Positions 24,171-36,943 of a stretch of 64,000 nt of DNA are shown here, one piece after another. The stretch covers positions 2,542,001 through 2,606,000 of the forward strand of contig NADL03000602.1 of assembly GCA_002205965.3 (NCBI GenBank), given 5' to 3'. The first letter of the stretch is position 1, and the number at the start of each line of letters is the position of its first letter. The stretch is from Kappaphycus alvarezii (taxonomy: Eukaryota > Rhodophyta > Florideophyceae > Gigartinales > Solieriaceae). The notes beneath the pieces are model-generated. The model made no database searches. It saw only the letters and a program-made list of their open reading frames with translations, and was not told the DNA's origin. The position numbers and the translations under genes are program-made.

Positions 24171-24351
24171 CCTCGGGGTGTTGTTGTGGTCCCGTATTTG
24201 ACTGCTCATTAGGCCGATATGAGGTCCTACATGAAGATTGAAAATGGAAAGGAAAGTAGCCAAATTTTTTCCCGCCCTGTACTCTCTTTTACAGCCCGAT
24301 CGGGTGGTGAGGACTTCATTCAATAGCCGTTCGAATATTTATATACAGTAG
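24150..24351. repeat. Repeat block shared with 26960-27190 (probable transposon end)
   Basis: Blocks such as TTGTTGTGGTCCCGTATT here against TTGTAGTCCCATATT at 27011, TTCCCG...CTCT, GAGGA.T and AGCCGTTCG against AACCGTTCG occur in the same order and spacing in both places. Both end in TACAG-rich sequence (24344 and about 27180). The block lies immediately upstream of the Harbinger-like transposase, so it is probably that element's terminal region. Confidence 0.55.
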
Positions 24352-26959
24352 GTTACCGTATATCGGCGGTAGTCGTAGCAGGGGCGCCATCTAGTAGAAA
24401 ATCTCTGCTACCTATCACTCTAGGTAAAATATCGCTCCATTTGCGAAGCCAGCTCAGTCGCAGCACGTGACTGACCATGACCTTTGTACTGTATGCACTG
24501 TACAAAATGCCCCCAGTAGCTTCGAAACGGTACGAATATTGTCAAGGTCCCAATTTATTAAGCAATCCTCAAATACTGTAGGTTATTGGATTTTGAGTAC
24601 AGTAATGTCTGTTACGTAACCATAACAGTACAGTAGTACTCGCTGAGTGACCTACAGACTGCTTCTGTATAAAAACATACGTATTCGAAAGAGGGGAAAA
24701 TTCTGGGTTATTTTAATGCATGGAAGATGTGGTCGGTTCGTAAGACGAAGGTGCCCCCTTTGTCATCACGCTAGCAATGTCGAGGACTACTCGTGAGCAA
24801 CGATAGCTCTGAAAATAGTGGTCCCGGAGGGGCAGGTTGGGTCCAGTCGAGGGCACCATTAAGAAGTGGAGCTCCTGTACTTAGAGAACCCTGGTATCTG
24901 CAAGATATATGACAGCTGCCCTTAAGGATTGCCGTCGTTTCACTGTACTGTACACCGGCTAGTCGGAGTTTAGACCTCGGAGGGCAAAAAACAAGGGTCA
25001 CAGAGAGCCGACGGAGTGCGTGCGCTGAGGCACAAAAAGATCGAGTTTCACAAGCAATGCTACTTATTTCAAATTTTGACTTGCTACTCCCCGAAAAAAT
25101 TCCGTTTTGATAGTTCCGAGTTGATCGATCTCCGCGATGGCAGTTTCAATCCCCGCATTCAACTTCCTTGAAGTAAACCGTGTTTCCCTTGTCTTGTTTC
25201 AAGTCCCCCGATCTGCCTTTAGTGTACATGTAGTCTTCGTCAGTGTTATTGTACCTAGACTCAAAGCGCGTGATACTGAACTATCCATTGAGCATCTTGT
25301 AGATTCATCGCCTCAAATGGCTTCACCTACCAAAACTCCATCCTGAAAGAATCCAAAATTCCCCAACCTTCATTGGTCGTTGACGTCACGGTAGAAGCGG
25401 ATGGTATAGTGGAGTAATATTGCACATATAATGGGCTCCAGTGTCCTTCGTATGTGTCAAAGTGAACAAGATCAGTAAAAATAGTGTAGCAATTCAGTTA
25501 AAACTTAAAACAAAGGGTAACAATTGGAGAAGTGGTCTTACATTTTTCCCGTGCCATAAGATAGAAAGTAACATGGAAGTATAGCCACGACTGCATTATT
25601 GCGGGAATACAGCGCAGATTATTCTATTTTGTATCGGTGTTAAGAAATATTATGATTACTGTGAGCATACTTGAAACAAAACAGCGAAATTATTACAAGA
25701 TAATTTGAAAATTAAGAAAACGTTTCACGCAGGTAGATTATTGGTATGGTATGCAAAGGTAATCATGGTGACACAAAAAACTTTTCATGAGTCAATCCGA
25801 TTCCAAGAGCTCGATAGCACATATATGGTTGAGTTTTCCACACGTATCCTTGTTCCTCTTGGTAAAATTATCAGCAATTTCTTTGTGACTTTTATTGACT
25901 CTTGATCTTTCGGAGGTGGAAAGAAGCCTGCATTCTTATTTTTTTTTTGTGAAGAATGGTGATGGTGGGGAAGTGTTCATGTAAGTTAACCGTCAATAAA
26001 AATTACAAAGAACCTATCGAGGCGTAAAAATTGAAATTCGTACTTTGGATAAGAAAGCAAATTTATTATACTATTTCATCAATACTTAAAATCTAGTGAT
26101 TACCAAAGGAAGCAAGCAAGTTATTTAGCAACACCCTAGGTACCTGTTAGCTTATCGAAATTCTCGAAGATAAGCTTGGAATTTCGATATTTATCATTGT
26201 GGAGACCATTTAACTTCTTGCTCGGGAGTCTACCAGCACAAAATTAACTGTAAGAGGCTCTTTCAATCTAAATAGAAAGCTTCCAGTTACTCAATGGTTC
26301 CTCTATAGTTCTTCCAATTTCAATGCGAATGTTTTCTCAATACATATCGTTCCCATACATCATTATTATACCATTGAAATGATTCGGAGCTTAGTATTTT
26401 TGGGATAATTTTCGGGGAGAGATGTATTAATAAGCATAATTACTTCTAATACTTCCAAATTTTGAGATTTAATGGAAGATGGTGCCTTCATCAGTTGTTT
26501 GGTAACAACTGCTCGGAACATTGAAACATCATGGTTCAAATCTTCATTTTTCTTTTGCTTGTAGGAAGAAGCGTTTCTGAAAAATTGAAAAAAGAAAGTA
26601 AACACAGAGATCGGAGGACCCTGAGCGATCAAATCCACAATCTCTTTCAAACCTTTGACTTAGTCATCCTGCTGAGAGAAGGACTCAGTTTTCTTTTTTT
26701 GTTCCCCTTCATGACTCTCTTGAGGTTATCGAAGACCTTGGTCACACATCAATAGTATAGTAGTATGAAATATTGTAAAAGAAAACCTTTCTTTTCTCTT
26801 TTCGACAGCAGTGGCCATCGAATTAATCCAGCTTTAAATTTTCTTTCATTAAGACAGAGGATCTTTTTTGCGATTCGAATAATCGAATTTTAATCACGCT
26901 TTAACCCTTTTGAAGTCCTTTCCTATGCTCATAACTTCTTTAGAGCGCCATGTAAGTAA
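24352..26959. other. Interval with nothing recognised
   Basis: Mixed AT-rich sequence with frames shorter than 100 codons and no domain. Contains TACAGTAG at 24629. A minus-strand frame at 26366-26650 could be decayed transposon coding sequence attached to the following repeat block, but it carries no signature. Confidence 0.4.
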
Positions 26960-27190
26960 GGAGGGGTGAAATTTTGGGAAAAATGACTTGTACATTAATC
27001 ACTCGGGACGCCGTTGTAGTCCCATATTGGATTAGTTTAATTATGTTGGTATCCTGAAACTGTGAATTAAAAAAGAGTAGAGAAGAGTTCCAACTATTCC
27101 CGTTCCGTTCTCTTCCATCTTCACAACTGTTTGGCGAGGATTGCCTTAAGTAACCGTTCGGACAGCCATATAATGTAGTGTACAGCACAC
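26960..27190. repeat. Second copy of the putative Harbinger-like end block
   Basis: It aligns with 24150-24351 in the same orientation at moderate divergence. No readable transposase adjoins it, so it may be a non-autonomous or heavily deleted relative. Confidence 0.5.
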
Positions 27191-27314
27191 AATACCCGCT
27201 GTAATACCAGGCGTGCTATACAGTACAGTGTACTATCCATTTTAGGACACACTTCACTGCATTTTGCCAAGTCAGCTTAGTCGTTTGCAACAATTTGGTC
27301 ACATTACAGTTTTG

Positions 27315-27465
27315 TATAAGGGATTTCGGGTGAGATTATTCGTAGGAAGGTGCAGGAGAGGGATTTATCCTTTGCGTTGAGTGTCGGAGAGCGAACGACA
27401 GAGCTCTCCAAACACTTCTTTTATTATATTCGCGATTTTTATCTTTCCGAATATAAACTACAGTA
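27315..27465. repeat. Repeat R2, left copy, flanking the Copia fossil
   Basis: It aligns with 31366-31505 in the same orientation. Shared blocks are GGGATTTCGGG, GCAGGAGAGG, GTTGAG.GTCGGAGAG, TTTATTAT.TT.GCG and a final CCGAATA. The two copies bracket the Copia fossil, so they could be remnants of its LTRs, but only ~140 bases match. Confidence 0.55.
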
Positions 27466-27539
27466 GGCTCATGTGGTAATTTTAATTAAAAAATATTTGC
27501 TGCATCAAGGTGCCTCCTAACATGCGTTTTGACCAATCT

Positions 27540-27581
27540 CCACAAATGTCAATTCAGCCATTGCTGACTTGACATTTGTGG
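27540..27581. repeat. Perfect inverted repeat, 13-bp arms, 16-base loop
   Basis: The left arm CCACAAATGTCAA (27540-27552) is exactly complementary in inverted order to TTGACATTTGTGG (27569-27581). It lies just inside the left R2 copy. No terminator-like T run follows. Confidence 0.9.
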
Positions 27582-28049
27582 ATCCACGAAACTCCTTTTG
27601 CACAAGATGAAGGAGCTACGTATTCCAATTCCACTGACTACAACGCGAGCACGGATTTCTGTTTGCTATTCCAAAAAGCTGCAGCGTTGTTGATGGCGAC
27701 CAAGAGGCCAGTAGTTGAACGTCTGGTTTCATGAAATCCCCCTCAGTCAGTGTCAAGGAACTCGACGAGAGAAGAGTGTTAATGGTCACATTTAGCCCTG
27801 AAGTGAAGCCCATAGTACTTAGTACCGGGGATGTAACGCATGAGGCGTTTGAGTTATAAAGCTTGGCGTGCTCTCAGGGGATGAAAGTGGCCAGCGATGA
27901 AGATGGCAGGAAACGGTAAATTGAGGAGGAAGGAGGAAGAAGGAGGGAGTCACCCGCATAGGTAGGAAGGAGATCAGCGCTCAAAGTGAGTATTGTACAG
28001 CTGTTGGCCCGGTGAAGGCCGTGGGTTTCCAAGAGTTGGTTCGAGTACT

Positions 28050-30410
28050 ATGTCTTAACTACCTTGATGAAGTCGAAGCCTCGAGATATGTGACATCCGA
28101 TGAGAGATAGAAGCGTCCCAAAAAGTTTGACATCCAAGAGAGCAGATAGTTTGTCTTTGAAAAAATCCATTAGCGAGCTGCTATTAGAGGTAAAGGTGAG
28201 ACCGTCGACGTCAACAGCGATGAGAATAAATTCCTCGCAGTCCGGATAGTAATAGAGTCGCGCGAAGTACTTAAAGTTGCAGAAAAATTATTCGCAAAGG
28301 CATTTATCGAACAGCGAACCCAAAGTTTAGCCGGCCTGTTGAGATCCATACATTTACATCACAAGCTCTTCGACACGTCCTGATTTGAAAAGGACATTGT
28401 TGGAGTCTGTTGGTTGTTCCGTGAGAATTGGAACGTCAATTTTCCCGTGGAGATAGGCATTGGAGACATCAACTCCTTCCAGTTCCACATTTTGGCGGCC
28501 GGCGTCGGTAGTTAAGATGCGTAACGTTTCTTTTTTGGCGAATGGTAAATTTGTATTCTCTGAAGTCCATTTAATGCTTCTTTTGTCCCGACAGGCGTCG
28601 CACCGAGCCTTGTGGAAGAAATATCCGTCTGTGCACGGCTTTAGACCGACGTAAAGAAGGCACGTGATTTTTCGCACACCGATAGAGCGCGGAACAAGGT
28701 TCAAAGTACCGTGCTCGACAAAAGAATTTAACAACCTGTCTATTATCGCTTCCCAGTCAGGGTCTTCACAAGCGTACCTAAATGACCGTGGTATGCTATT
28801 CTCTGCCAATGTTTTCTTCGAAACGGAAACAGAGGGTTCCATGACAATATCGGCAGTTAGGACGGACATTAGACGTTCCTCATCAATTTAGTCGTTGAGA
28901 CTTGATTCCTGTAGTTGTCCGTCACTGATCGCTTCGAGCTCAAGCTCAATTTGTCTTTAGATGCCATGCGTGAGCGACGAGAGAATCGGTTATTCCGTAG
29001 ACGTTTCGAAGTGGAAGTCATTATTACGAGTGACGATTATTAGATCCACAGAGGGAGCGAGGACACAGGACAGGTATGCATCTTTCCATACCAACGAAGT
29101 AGCCAGAGACTGCGCGAGGAAGAAGTTTCCTTGAGGAGCCGTTCTTGGGCGATAAAAAAAACATGACCTTGTTGACCAAACTCTGGATATTCGAGAAGTC
29201 AATCCTGCTTGTGAGGCTCCACAGGAGAATGAGTAATTGACCGCCAATTCTCTTAGGTGGTACGCGATTCCGGAGACAATTGTAATGATTGATGGCTTAT
29301 ACACATATAGATTTTGGGAGTTCACTTGCAATGAACAGAACAAGAGCGCGATTGTTGTGCTCCTAGACTAGGCGTTCAGCAGACTCATTGATTTCGGACG
29401 CATGAGATATAGAATAATTCAAGCCAATCCTATGCAAGTACGAAAATTTTTGCATGTCTTGAACCCTGTTTTACCCGTTCTGGTCAGGGAATGATGCTTT
29501 GTAGCCGAAGTTGACCATTGAACTCCGTTTCTAAACGATTACTATACTATTTCAGTTTCTGTAATGTCTCACCATTTGTCTTAAGCATAAAGACATCGTA
29601 TTTGGCGGTGTAATCATCGAGGACGCTGAGGTAGTACTATCTGGCAACGACAGTTGGCATTATGGTACCTGTGACGTTAAGGTGGATGACATGTAGTGGT
29701 TGATTGCAGAGAAAAAGACTTAATGTTACATGTGATAGGCGTTCCTTTCATTTAAGCCAAGGTATACACTTTATTTGTTGCAGCAATGAACTATAACACT
29801 GCGGTACAGAAAACACCAGTTCGGGAAGCTTGTTGTAGCGCTTGACGCCCAAGTGGCACTACGCTTTTGATGGTTAGTTGGTACCAGTGCTGAAATCGAA
29901 TCTATATCACCCAGGTCCATCATGTGCAATCAGTTTTTCCCTGAAGCCTCCCAGATAATACCCCTTATCACTTTACGACGGAAGAAGCAGCCGTTGTAGG
30001 GCTTGAGTAAATCCCGAAACGCGATGATAAACTCTGTAATGAGCAGATAGACGGATATAATTTTGTAAGATTGAGTAGCTTTAAAGACCTCAAAGGTCAT
30101 CCCTTCTCGTGCTGGTATCCGCACTTCTCCCTTGCAGAAGAGTTCTGATAAGCCTGGAGCGGCTTCATCGTCTCAACTGGGAATTCGAGAGTAAGTGATG
30201 AAGTATTTCCGCGAGCGGACGAAATGATTAGTTTAATCAGAATCGGCGCACACAAAGGATTAATTTTTTCAGAAAGAGTAGAAATTTTTCTGATGAAAGC
30301 AAGGTCATTCAACTCGACCATGAAACCTTGTGGTCTTCGTTCTGATTGTTCGACATAGTGACAATCTTTTCCACTCGCCCTACACCTCGCGGGCTGTTTT
30401 TTCATCATCG
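28050..30410 (-). mobile_element. Old Copia retrotransposon fossil
   Basis: The best part is a reverse-transcriptase segment (28869-28354) with DPDWEAIIDRLLNSF, VPRSIG and VDVSNAYLHGKIDVP, the Copia RT core. Farther upstream on the minus strand are short frames and, near 30400, a CCHC-like segment RCRASGKDCHYVEQ that would be the gag knuckle. It is clearly broken, with many breaks, and of old date. R2 repeats at 27.3 and 31.4 kb lie outside it on both sides and may be LTR remnants. Its RT is not close in wording to the young Copia at 52-57 kb, so it belongs to another lineage. Confidence 0.7.
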
Positions 30411-31365
30411 TCGACGAAAGCTCTTGTCCATAATGCTACGGCGTCTCCTAGAAAAAGCGATACGCTACCCTTTGCAATAGTTTTGTTGAGGTTCCATGTC
30501 TCCAGGGCATCTCTTGACGCTGCTCGGCCTCTCGGCCTTGCCTTCGTCCGACTAGGAGTGGGTTGGATTTTCGTGAATATGCCTTCGTTCTAGGACGCTA
30601 CTGGATGTAGTCAGCGGGGGATTTGAGCTTGGGCACATAGTTAAGGATTCATTGTCGTTACCTGCCATGCGAACGGTGCAAAAGGGAATAAAAGAGAGAG
30701 ATAAGGCAATGATCAAAAAATATTATGTCCTTGAGAAACAATAAAATTCCTCAACAACTTTTATTAATCGCAAAGCCGTGGTAGCGCCAGACCATTGGCC
30801 CTGAATACTCTTCGGAGGAGAAATTCGGACTTGGGACCCCAGTTGCGATGATCCTAGTGCAGAGGTAAGACCTTAGACAACAAAGGAGGTCCTCATAGTG
30901 TAGATATCGGACCTCAGACCCCAGTTAAACACTCCGGGTGCGTTTCTCTGTACCGATCCAAGACTACAAGAACGGTTTCCGAAGAATTCAGACAATACAG
31001 TACTATGGAGCGCAGTGTTCCTTCCCCCTTCTCTTAACCTGCGCCCTTATCCTGGCTTCAGCGCTCTCAAGGTTCCAGAAAAAGGGTCATTGCGGACACT
31101 AGCTGAAACAGGCGGCAGTCGAGTGACAGCAAAACACATTTAATTTTCAAGCAACGCGGATGGAGAGCAGCCATTTTCGACTATTCGTGTGCCCCTCTGG
31201 ATCTTGTCCCGTACCCTGGTTGCCCTCTTTGCAGCTTGCATGAAACTATGCTTTTGATGGTAGGAAAGAGGTAGTCACGGCAACGAAGAGAAGCGGGCCA
31301 GCGAGAAAAAAGAATGTGGGGGTAGCGTTGGTAGGTTGGGCCGTGAAGACTCAAGCGATGCTATC
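30411..31365. other. Interval with nothing recognised
   Basis: Probably leader sequence of the Copia fossil and its surroundings. No coding signature is visible. Confidence 0.4.
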
Positions 31366-31505
31366 ATACAGGGATTTCGGGAGGGAAAGACAAGCTGCAG
31401 GAGAGGTTATTTTTCTCTCCGTTGAGCGTCGGAGAGGTAGCTCTCTACTTTCCGAGTACTCCATTTATTATCTTTGCGTTTGCTTTCTGTCCGAATAATA
31501 ACTAG
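31366..31505. repeat. Repeat R2, right copy
   Basis: Counterpart of 27315-27465 in the same orientation. It passes directly into the left part of the R1 repeat (31535-31572) that the chromovirus interrupts. Confidence 0.55.
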
Positions 31506-31572
31506 GGTCATTTAATTTACTCATTAAGTGTGGGCCTGGGAACTTTATTTAAAGATTTAACTGTGCCTGCTA

Positions 31573-31899
31573 TGAAACGAAAGACTGATTGCTAGAGCCA
31601 TTAAACTGGTGGTAGAAGTAGGAGAAGATAGAGATGGTAGAGTTGTATACTATGGTCCCTTCCCTCTCCTCTTTATCCCTGAACCGGAAGTAAGACCCAG
31701 GTTTATACACTCACCAACGGCATAAGATTTGCGTTTTTATAGCACACCATTATACCACTATAGAGCTCTAAATCGTAAGAGCTAGAAGTACACCAACTAC
31801 TTAGAATTATATGATTGGACGAATCTCTACAACGCATCCTTTTCATTAAAAAATTTTCTGTGCGGCAGGCCTAATGTGACAGCACCATGCTTTTTCAAA
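31573..31899 (-). repeat. Chromovirus 3' LTR
   Basis: Begins TGAAAC on the plus strand and aligns along its length with 36604-36943. The best-kept blocks are TTTATCCCTGAACCGGA, TTATACACTCACCAAC and TTAGAATTATATGAT. Confidence 0.9.
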
Positions 31900-32239
31900 A
31901 GGTTGTTATCTCCTCTTTTTACGTCCTTGTCAACTAATAGTTCAGGATAAAAGCTATGAGAGGTGATATATTTCTTGAAATCAAGATTCGTTGTTCCATC
32001 AGAGTCGACAAAATCGCGCTTAGGTTGCCATTCAGCCTAATTTGTTCGAGCATCTTTCATCAAAGTAAGAAACTGATAACCTTTTCACGTTTCCGATAAT
32101 CAGGATGGCTTCAACGACATATTCTTCACCCTGGTCTCCTGAGATGGGATCACCTGTAGGAGATCTAGAGAGGCCATTGGCAGCTGTTTGTTCCTTTAGC
32201 GGTGTATTGTGGATGACATGAACAATTGGGTGAATTTAG

Positions 32240-33000
32240 ATGTTACATGTAAGATCCAATTTAACGGAGTTCTTACCAACCAGTTGCAAAAATGCGAAGG
32301 GTCCGTACCTATGAGCAGCAAGTTTCTTTGAATCTTGAGACTTGGAGTATGCATCTTCAAACAGTGAAATATTTATCCAGACCTTATCTCCAATGTTGTA
32401 ATCATTCCTCTTATAATTCTTTGATGAGCTGGAACTTGGACTACCTTTTGCAACCTCATATCCGAACTTAGCGCTCAACAAAGTTGTCTCGAGTCTCAAT
32501 TTAAACTCATCAACAGACTCAACTGGACACTCAGATCCAGCCAAGAGTTCCAATCGAGACATTGGATTCCAACCTAAGTCGATCTCAAGTGGGGACATAC
32601 CCAAGTCCTCAATTGCTGCGGAATTGTATGCATACACGGCTCCTGGAAGGGATTCATCGCAGTCATCCTGATGATAGCTGCAATAACATCTCAAGTAGTT
32701 TTCCACCATATGATTCATAATATCCGAAGCTTCATCCGTCGTAGTATGTCGGCTGCTTTACATCTTCAACTTGACTCCACATAGTTCCATCAAAAGACTC
32801 CAGAATTTCGAAGTAAACTTCGGGTCTCTGTCAGAAACTATGTCCTCAGGGATACCATAGTGCTCGAAAACGTTTCCGAAGAAGCTGTCCACCACATCAA
32901 CTGCATTATCAATTCCTTTGGATGGAATAAAATGTATACTTCTCGTCAAACAATCACCCCATGTGGTGATACTATCGTATCCCTTCTTCATTATAGGAAG
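32240..33000 (-). pseudogene. Chromovirus integrase region
   Basis: The catalytic core shows GYDSITTWGDCLTRSIHFIP, then HYGIPEDIVSDRDPKFTSKF, the usual Gypsy integrase environment of the second Asp. The C-terminal half (32718-32240) contains YAYNSA, GMSPLEIDLGWNP and DYNIGDKVWI, ending in a GPF-type motif (YGPFAFLQLVGKNSVKLDL) typical of the integrase C-terminal domain. Beyond it, near 32150-31960, EEYVVEAIL and later WQPKRDFVD and DGTTNLDF resemble a chromodomain, which places it among chromoviruses. Broken. Confidence 0.85.
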
Positions 33001-33409
33001 TTTAAATTTGAAATCAGTTCCAAAAGAACCGCATCTTCTCTTCGGTGTTTCAGGAGCGGTTAGGTCAGAAGGCTTCTTGCCAACTTAGTCCTTTTTTGAC
33101 AAGCCAAACATTCCTCTGTGTACCTCTTGACATCTCTTTCTTTGTTCTTCCAATGAAAGTTCTTCAATCTTGACATGTTTTCGATAACGAAAAATGTTCT
33201 GCCAGCTTGTAATCATGTACCATATCCAGACTTTTGGATACATATTTACAAGAAATGCAGATCTTTTAGTGGTACAACAATCTCTTCGCATCTCTTTTGA
33301 AAAGAGGAAAAAATTTCTCAACTTGTCTACTCTTTATCTCATCTTCAATTCTTTCCACTTTAATGGCCTTCAAATTTGGCCCAAGGAATTGGTCGTACCC
33401 ATAGCTATC

Positions 33410-34700
33410 AATCACAGCTTCAAACTCAAAATGCGGGATCTCGGTAAATTCAGATTCGGGAACGGATCTGTCTTTCCTGCAACATGAGGTGCTCTTGACA
33501 AAGCATCCCCAAGAACATGAATCTTCCCAGACTTCAATGTCACCGGAAATATTATGAACTTCCCGAGAGTCTCCAGCCACCTGGCCCCTCTTGGAATAAG
33601 TTTCGGTTTCTTGAATAAGTTCTTCAAAACTTGATTTTCCGTGAAGATCTCGAAACTCCATTCTTCCAAGTAGCACCGAAATCCATTTGAGCAGTAGATC
33701 AGTCCCATTAGCTCTCGATCGTGTGCAGTGTAGTCCTTCTCTGCCTCTGTGAGCTTCTCGGAGAATAAAGCAATCACATAGTCATTTCTGTTCTCATCTA
33801 GCTGGGTAAGAGTTCCATCAACTGCTGTTTTAGATGCATCTATTTGTCCTCTAAACTACTTCTTCCAATCCGGACTGGCAGAATAGGAGCACTTGTAATC
33901 AAATCCTTAAGTTTGTGAAATGCGAAATCGCATTTCTCATCCGAGTTTGCGATCACATACTCCTGAGTTAGGTTTGTCAAAGTTGCCGCGATTCCAGAGA
34001 AGTTCTTGATGAACCTTCGAAAGAACTGCAGTAGACCAAGAAAACTTCTCAGCTCTATCAGTGTCTTCGGATGCGGCCATGATTGCAGCTCCTCGACCTT
34101 TTCTGGATTTACCCGAATTCCACTTTCTTACAAAATCAGTCCAAGAAAGTCAACTTTCGTCTTCATAAAGTCACACTTCTTTGTTGAAACGTATAATCTG
34201 TGCTTCCTCAGCCTTGACAGTACAATCTCGATATATTCCAGATGAGATGCTTCATCTTTGCTGAATGTAAGCGAATTATCAATATATACTAGCATGAAGA
34301 TGCCGATGCAGTCATGAAAAATTCTGTTTATCAAGTTCTTAAAGGTGGACGGCGCATTTCATAGCCACATTAGCATTAAAAAGTACTAAAACTGGCCATA
34401 CTTCGTGTTGAAGGCAGTTTTCTCCACATCTTCAGGCTTCAAACGAATCTGATGAAACTCAGTTTTGAGATCCAACTCTGAAAATACAGATAATCTCCCA
34501 AGTCGGTCTAACATGCTATCAAACCTTGGCAACGGCGAATTGTTCCTATTGGTCATTCGATTCAGAGCTCGATAGTCAACGATTCCTCTCATCTTATCCT
34601 TTTCCTTGACGAAGAACGAAGAAGCTCCGTACACTGACTTACTAGGTCGCATTTTTCCCTTCTTTAACAGATCTTCCACATAGTCTCGTGCCGCTTCCAA
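33410..34700 (-). pseudogene. Chromovirus reverse transcriptase and RNase H region
   Basis: RT motifs include VEDLLKKGKMRPSKSVYGAS, VKEKDKMRGIVDYRALN, FSELDLKTEFHQIRL and MLVYIDNSLTFS (the YxDD-box region). The RNase H part contains EKDYTAHDRELMGLIY and ends with HVLGDALSRAPH. This is the standard Gypsy order RT then RNase H. Broken in several places. Confidence 0.88.
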
Positions 34701-35099
34701 CTCTGCCGGGACAATTGGAACAGCGGTCGATGAGGAGGCTTTCCTCCTTCATTGGTCTCAATCTCATAATCAACTTCACGTTGCGGGAGGGAGGCCTTCC
34801 GGTAACTCCTCCTGGAAAACAGACTCATACATTCTCAATAGCTTCTTCAGTTTTGTGTTTGAGTGAATCAACAAATCTCCCTTGCTTCCTGATTTCTTCT
34901 TAGATCCCAACAAATTATTTACTTGAACAACTTGATACACCTAGAAGTCCTCTCGGCCCCCCTTCTTTTTCAGAAGCCTCCTAAACTTCGTCACACCAAG
35001 ATTAGTCACTTCTACCTTGACCGTATCATCACCTGATTCTTCTTCATTCGCATCAGAATCATTACTAGAAGATCTTAGCGGTAGTTCCTCATTACCAAC

Positions 35100-36490
35100 G
35101 TTCACAATCCTTTGGCGGTAGGATTGTAGCCGGTCTTGGGATCGTGGGAAACATGCCACGTCATAACCAGAAGAACGTCATGTCGGCAACTTGCAAAGGC
35201 CCACTTATCAGTGTACTCGTGGGCTCCAATACGAGTCATTCCTCCAATAATGTCTTCAGAGGATTCTTTCACCGGCTTCTTTTCTGAGCACCTCACAGTA
35301 AATGGTGTCTTGACAATGTGGAATTTATCCCTATTCTTGTCCAAAAACTCTCTTGATGCCAGATTGGTACTGCATCCATCATCCTTAAACGCTCCAACTT
35401 CTTCTCCATTCAAATTTGCATTGAGAAAAATCTAAGACTTCACTGAAATATCCTTTCCAGCTTGGATGCGATCATCATGATCGTCATCTGTAGTATTCAT
35501 CTCAGCTTAGTCACGCTGAAACTATTGTTCAACACCACTTCGATTCTCATTACGATATTCAGAAACCCGCCTGTCCGGCCATTGGTCATTTTTGTAGTCC
35601 CGCACACAGGTAGCAACTTCTTACCGGCACTCTTCTTCTCAGGTCCAACCCGAGCCCACTTTTTCTCCGTTGAACCATTTATTTTCCCTTTTCCTTACTC
35701 CATTCTGAAATTTTTTCGAAAAACTCTTCAGTAGTAAGATTTTTTACTCGTCCTTTTCCAATTCCCTTCTTTTCACATCTGTACTTCCACGGACGACATC
35801 CAACTTTGACGCACTCAAAACAGGCGTTTCTCTTCAAATCATCTTCTCTTCTCATTTTCTGGGCAACATTTCCTATCTCCATAGGCGTGGGACCATTCCA
35901 TCCGGAACGTCTTAGAAAACCAGAATTTGAAGTGCTCGAAAACATCTCGGCTCTATAGCATGCATTATCCATATCCATGGCAATCTTTACTACCCTCCAT
36001 AGAATCTCCGTACCACCCTTCATTACTTCAAGTCTTACATTTTCCTTAAGTCCTTCACGGAAACGATCAATCTTCTCCCCTTCGGTAATGTCACGGATTT
36101 TCATCATCACATTTCGAAAGTCCGTCACATAACTAGCTACAGAATCTTTCTACCTAATCCTTTTGATTTTATCCCTGTTACGTCTCACACTGTCACTGGG
36201 AATGAACTTTTCCCTTACAAGTTCCTCGAACTCTTGATACATCTTCGGGACCTGGTTACTCGCAACCTTGATATACCACAAACTAGAAGCCCTTACCACA
36301 AAGAAAGATGAATCGTAAGATATATTTACATAGTCCGGGAGAACCTGTGGATTATCAACCTGAACTAGAACTAGATACTCCAGAACTTTGTATAACCAAG
36401 AATTCACTACAAAGAAGTCTCTTGTTCTATTAAACGGAGACGGCTTGTTCGGCTTTAACATAGTCATCTTGAACTCAAACTCCAACAAGA
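35100..36490 (-). pseudogene. Chromovirus gag and protease region
   Basis: The gag part (36488-35679) contains EFEELVREKFIPSDSVRRNR and FREGLKENVRLEVMKG, typical of the Gypsy retrotransposon gag domain. It is followed by a Cys-rich knuckle near 35800 (CFECVKVGC) and by Lys/Arg-rich sequence. The protease part (35413-35100) has the sequence around DDGCSTNLASREF, a variant of the aspartic protease site. Broken. Confidence 0.78.
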
Positions 36491-36603
36491 GTCGAAGACA
36501 ACCACTCAGTAGACAAAACGAAACAACACAGGAATCTTACGGAAGTAGAAAAAAATACTTGAAACCTCCCACACAACGACTTCCAACAGAGCGATGCTAC
36601 CAG

Positions 36604-36943
36604 TGAAACAAAGGTCTGATGGTTATAGTTAGTGCAATGGTGAGAGAAGTGGGAGATGGTAGAGATGGTAGAGTTGTAGACGATCGTTTCTTCCTTCGCC
36701 TCTTTATCCCTGAACCGGAGGCAAGACCCATTTTTATACACTCACCAACAGCATAAGGTTTTGGTTTGTACAGCGCACAAGTATACCTCTATAGAGATCT
36801 AAATAGTAAGAGCTAGAGGTGCAACAACTATTTAGAATTATATGATCGGCTAGAATGGACGCATTTCTACAATGCATAGTTGTCATTAAAAAAGTTGCTC
36901 CGCGGCTGGCCCAATGTGATTGACCGCAGCATGCTTTATCACA
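36604..36943 (-). repeat. Chromovirus 5' LTR
   Basis: 340 bp, beginning TGAAAC on the plus strand and ending CA. Next to it, inside the element and read on the minus strand, is TGGTAGCATCGCTCTG. It starts TGG as a primer-binding site does and loosely resembles a Met-tRNA type site. Confidence 0.9.
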
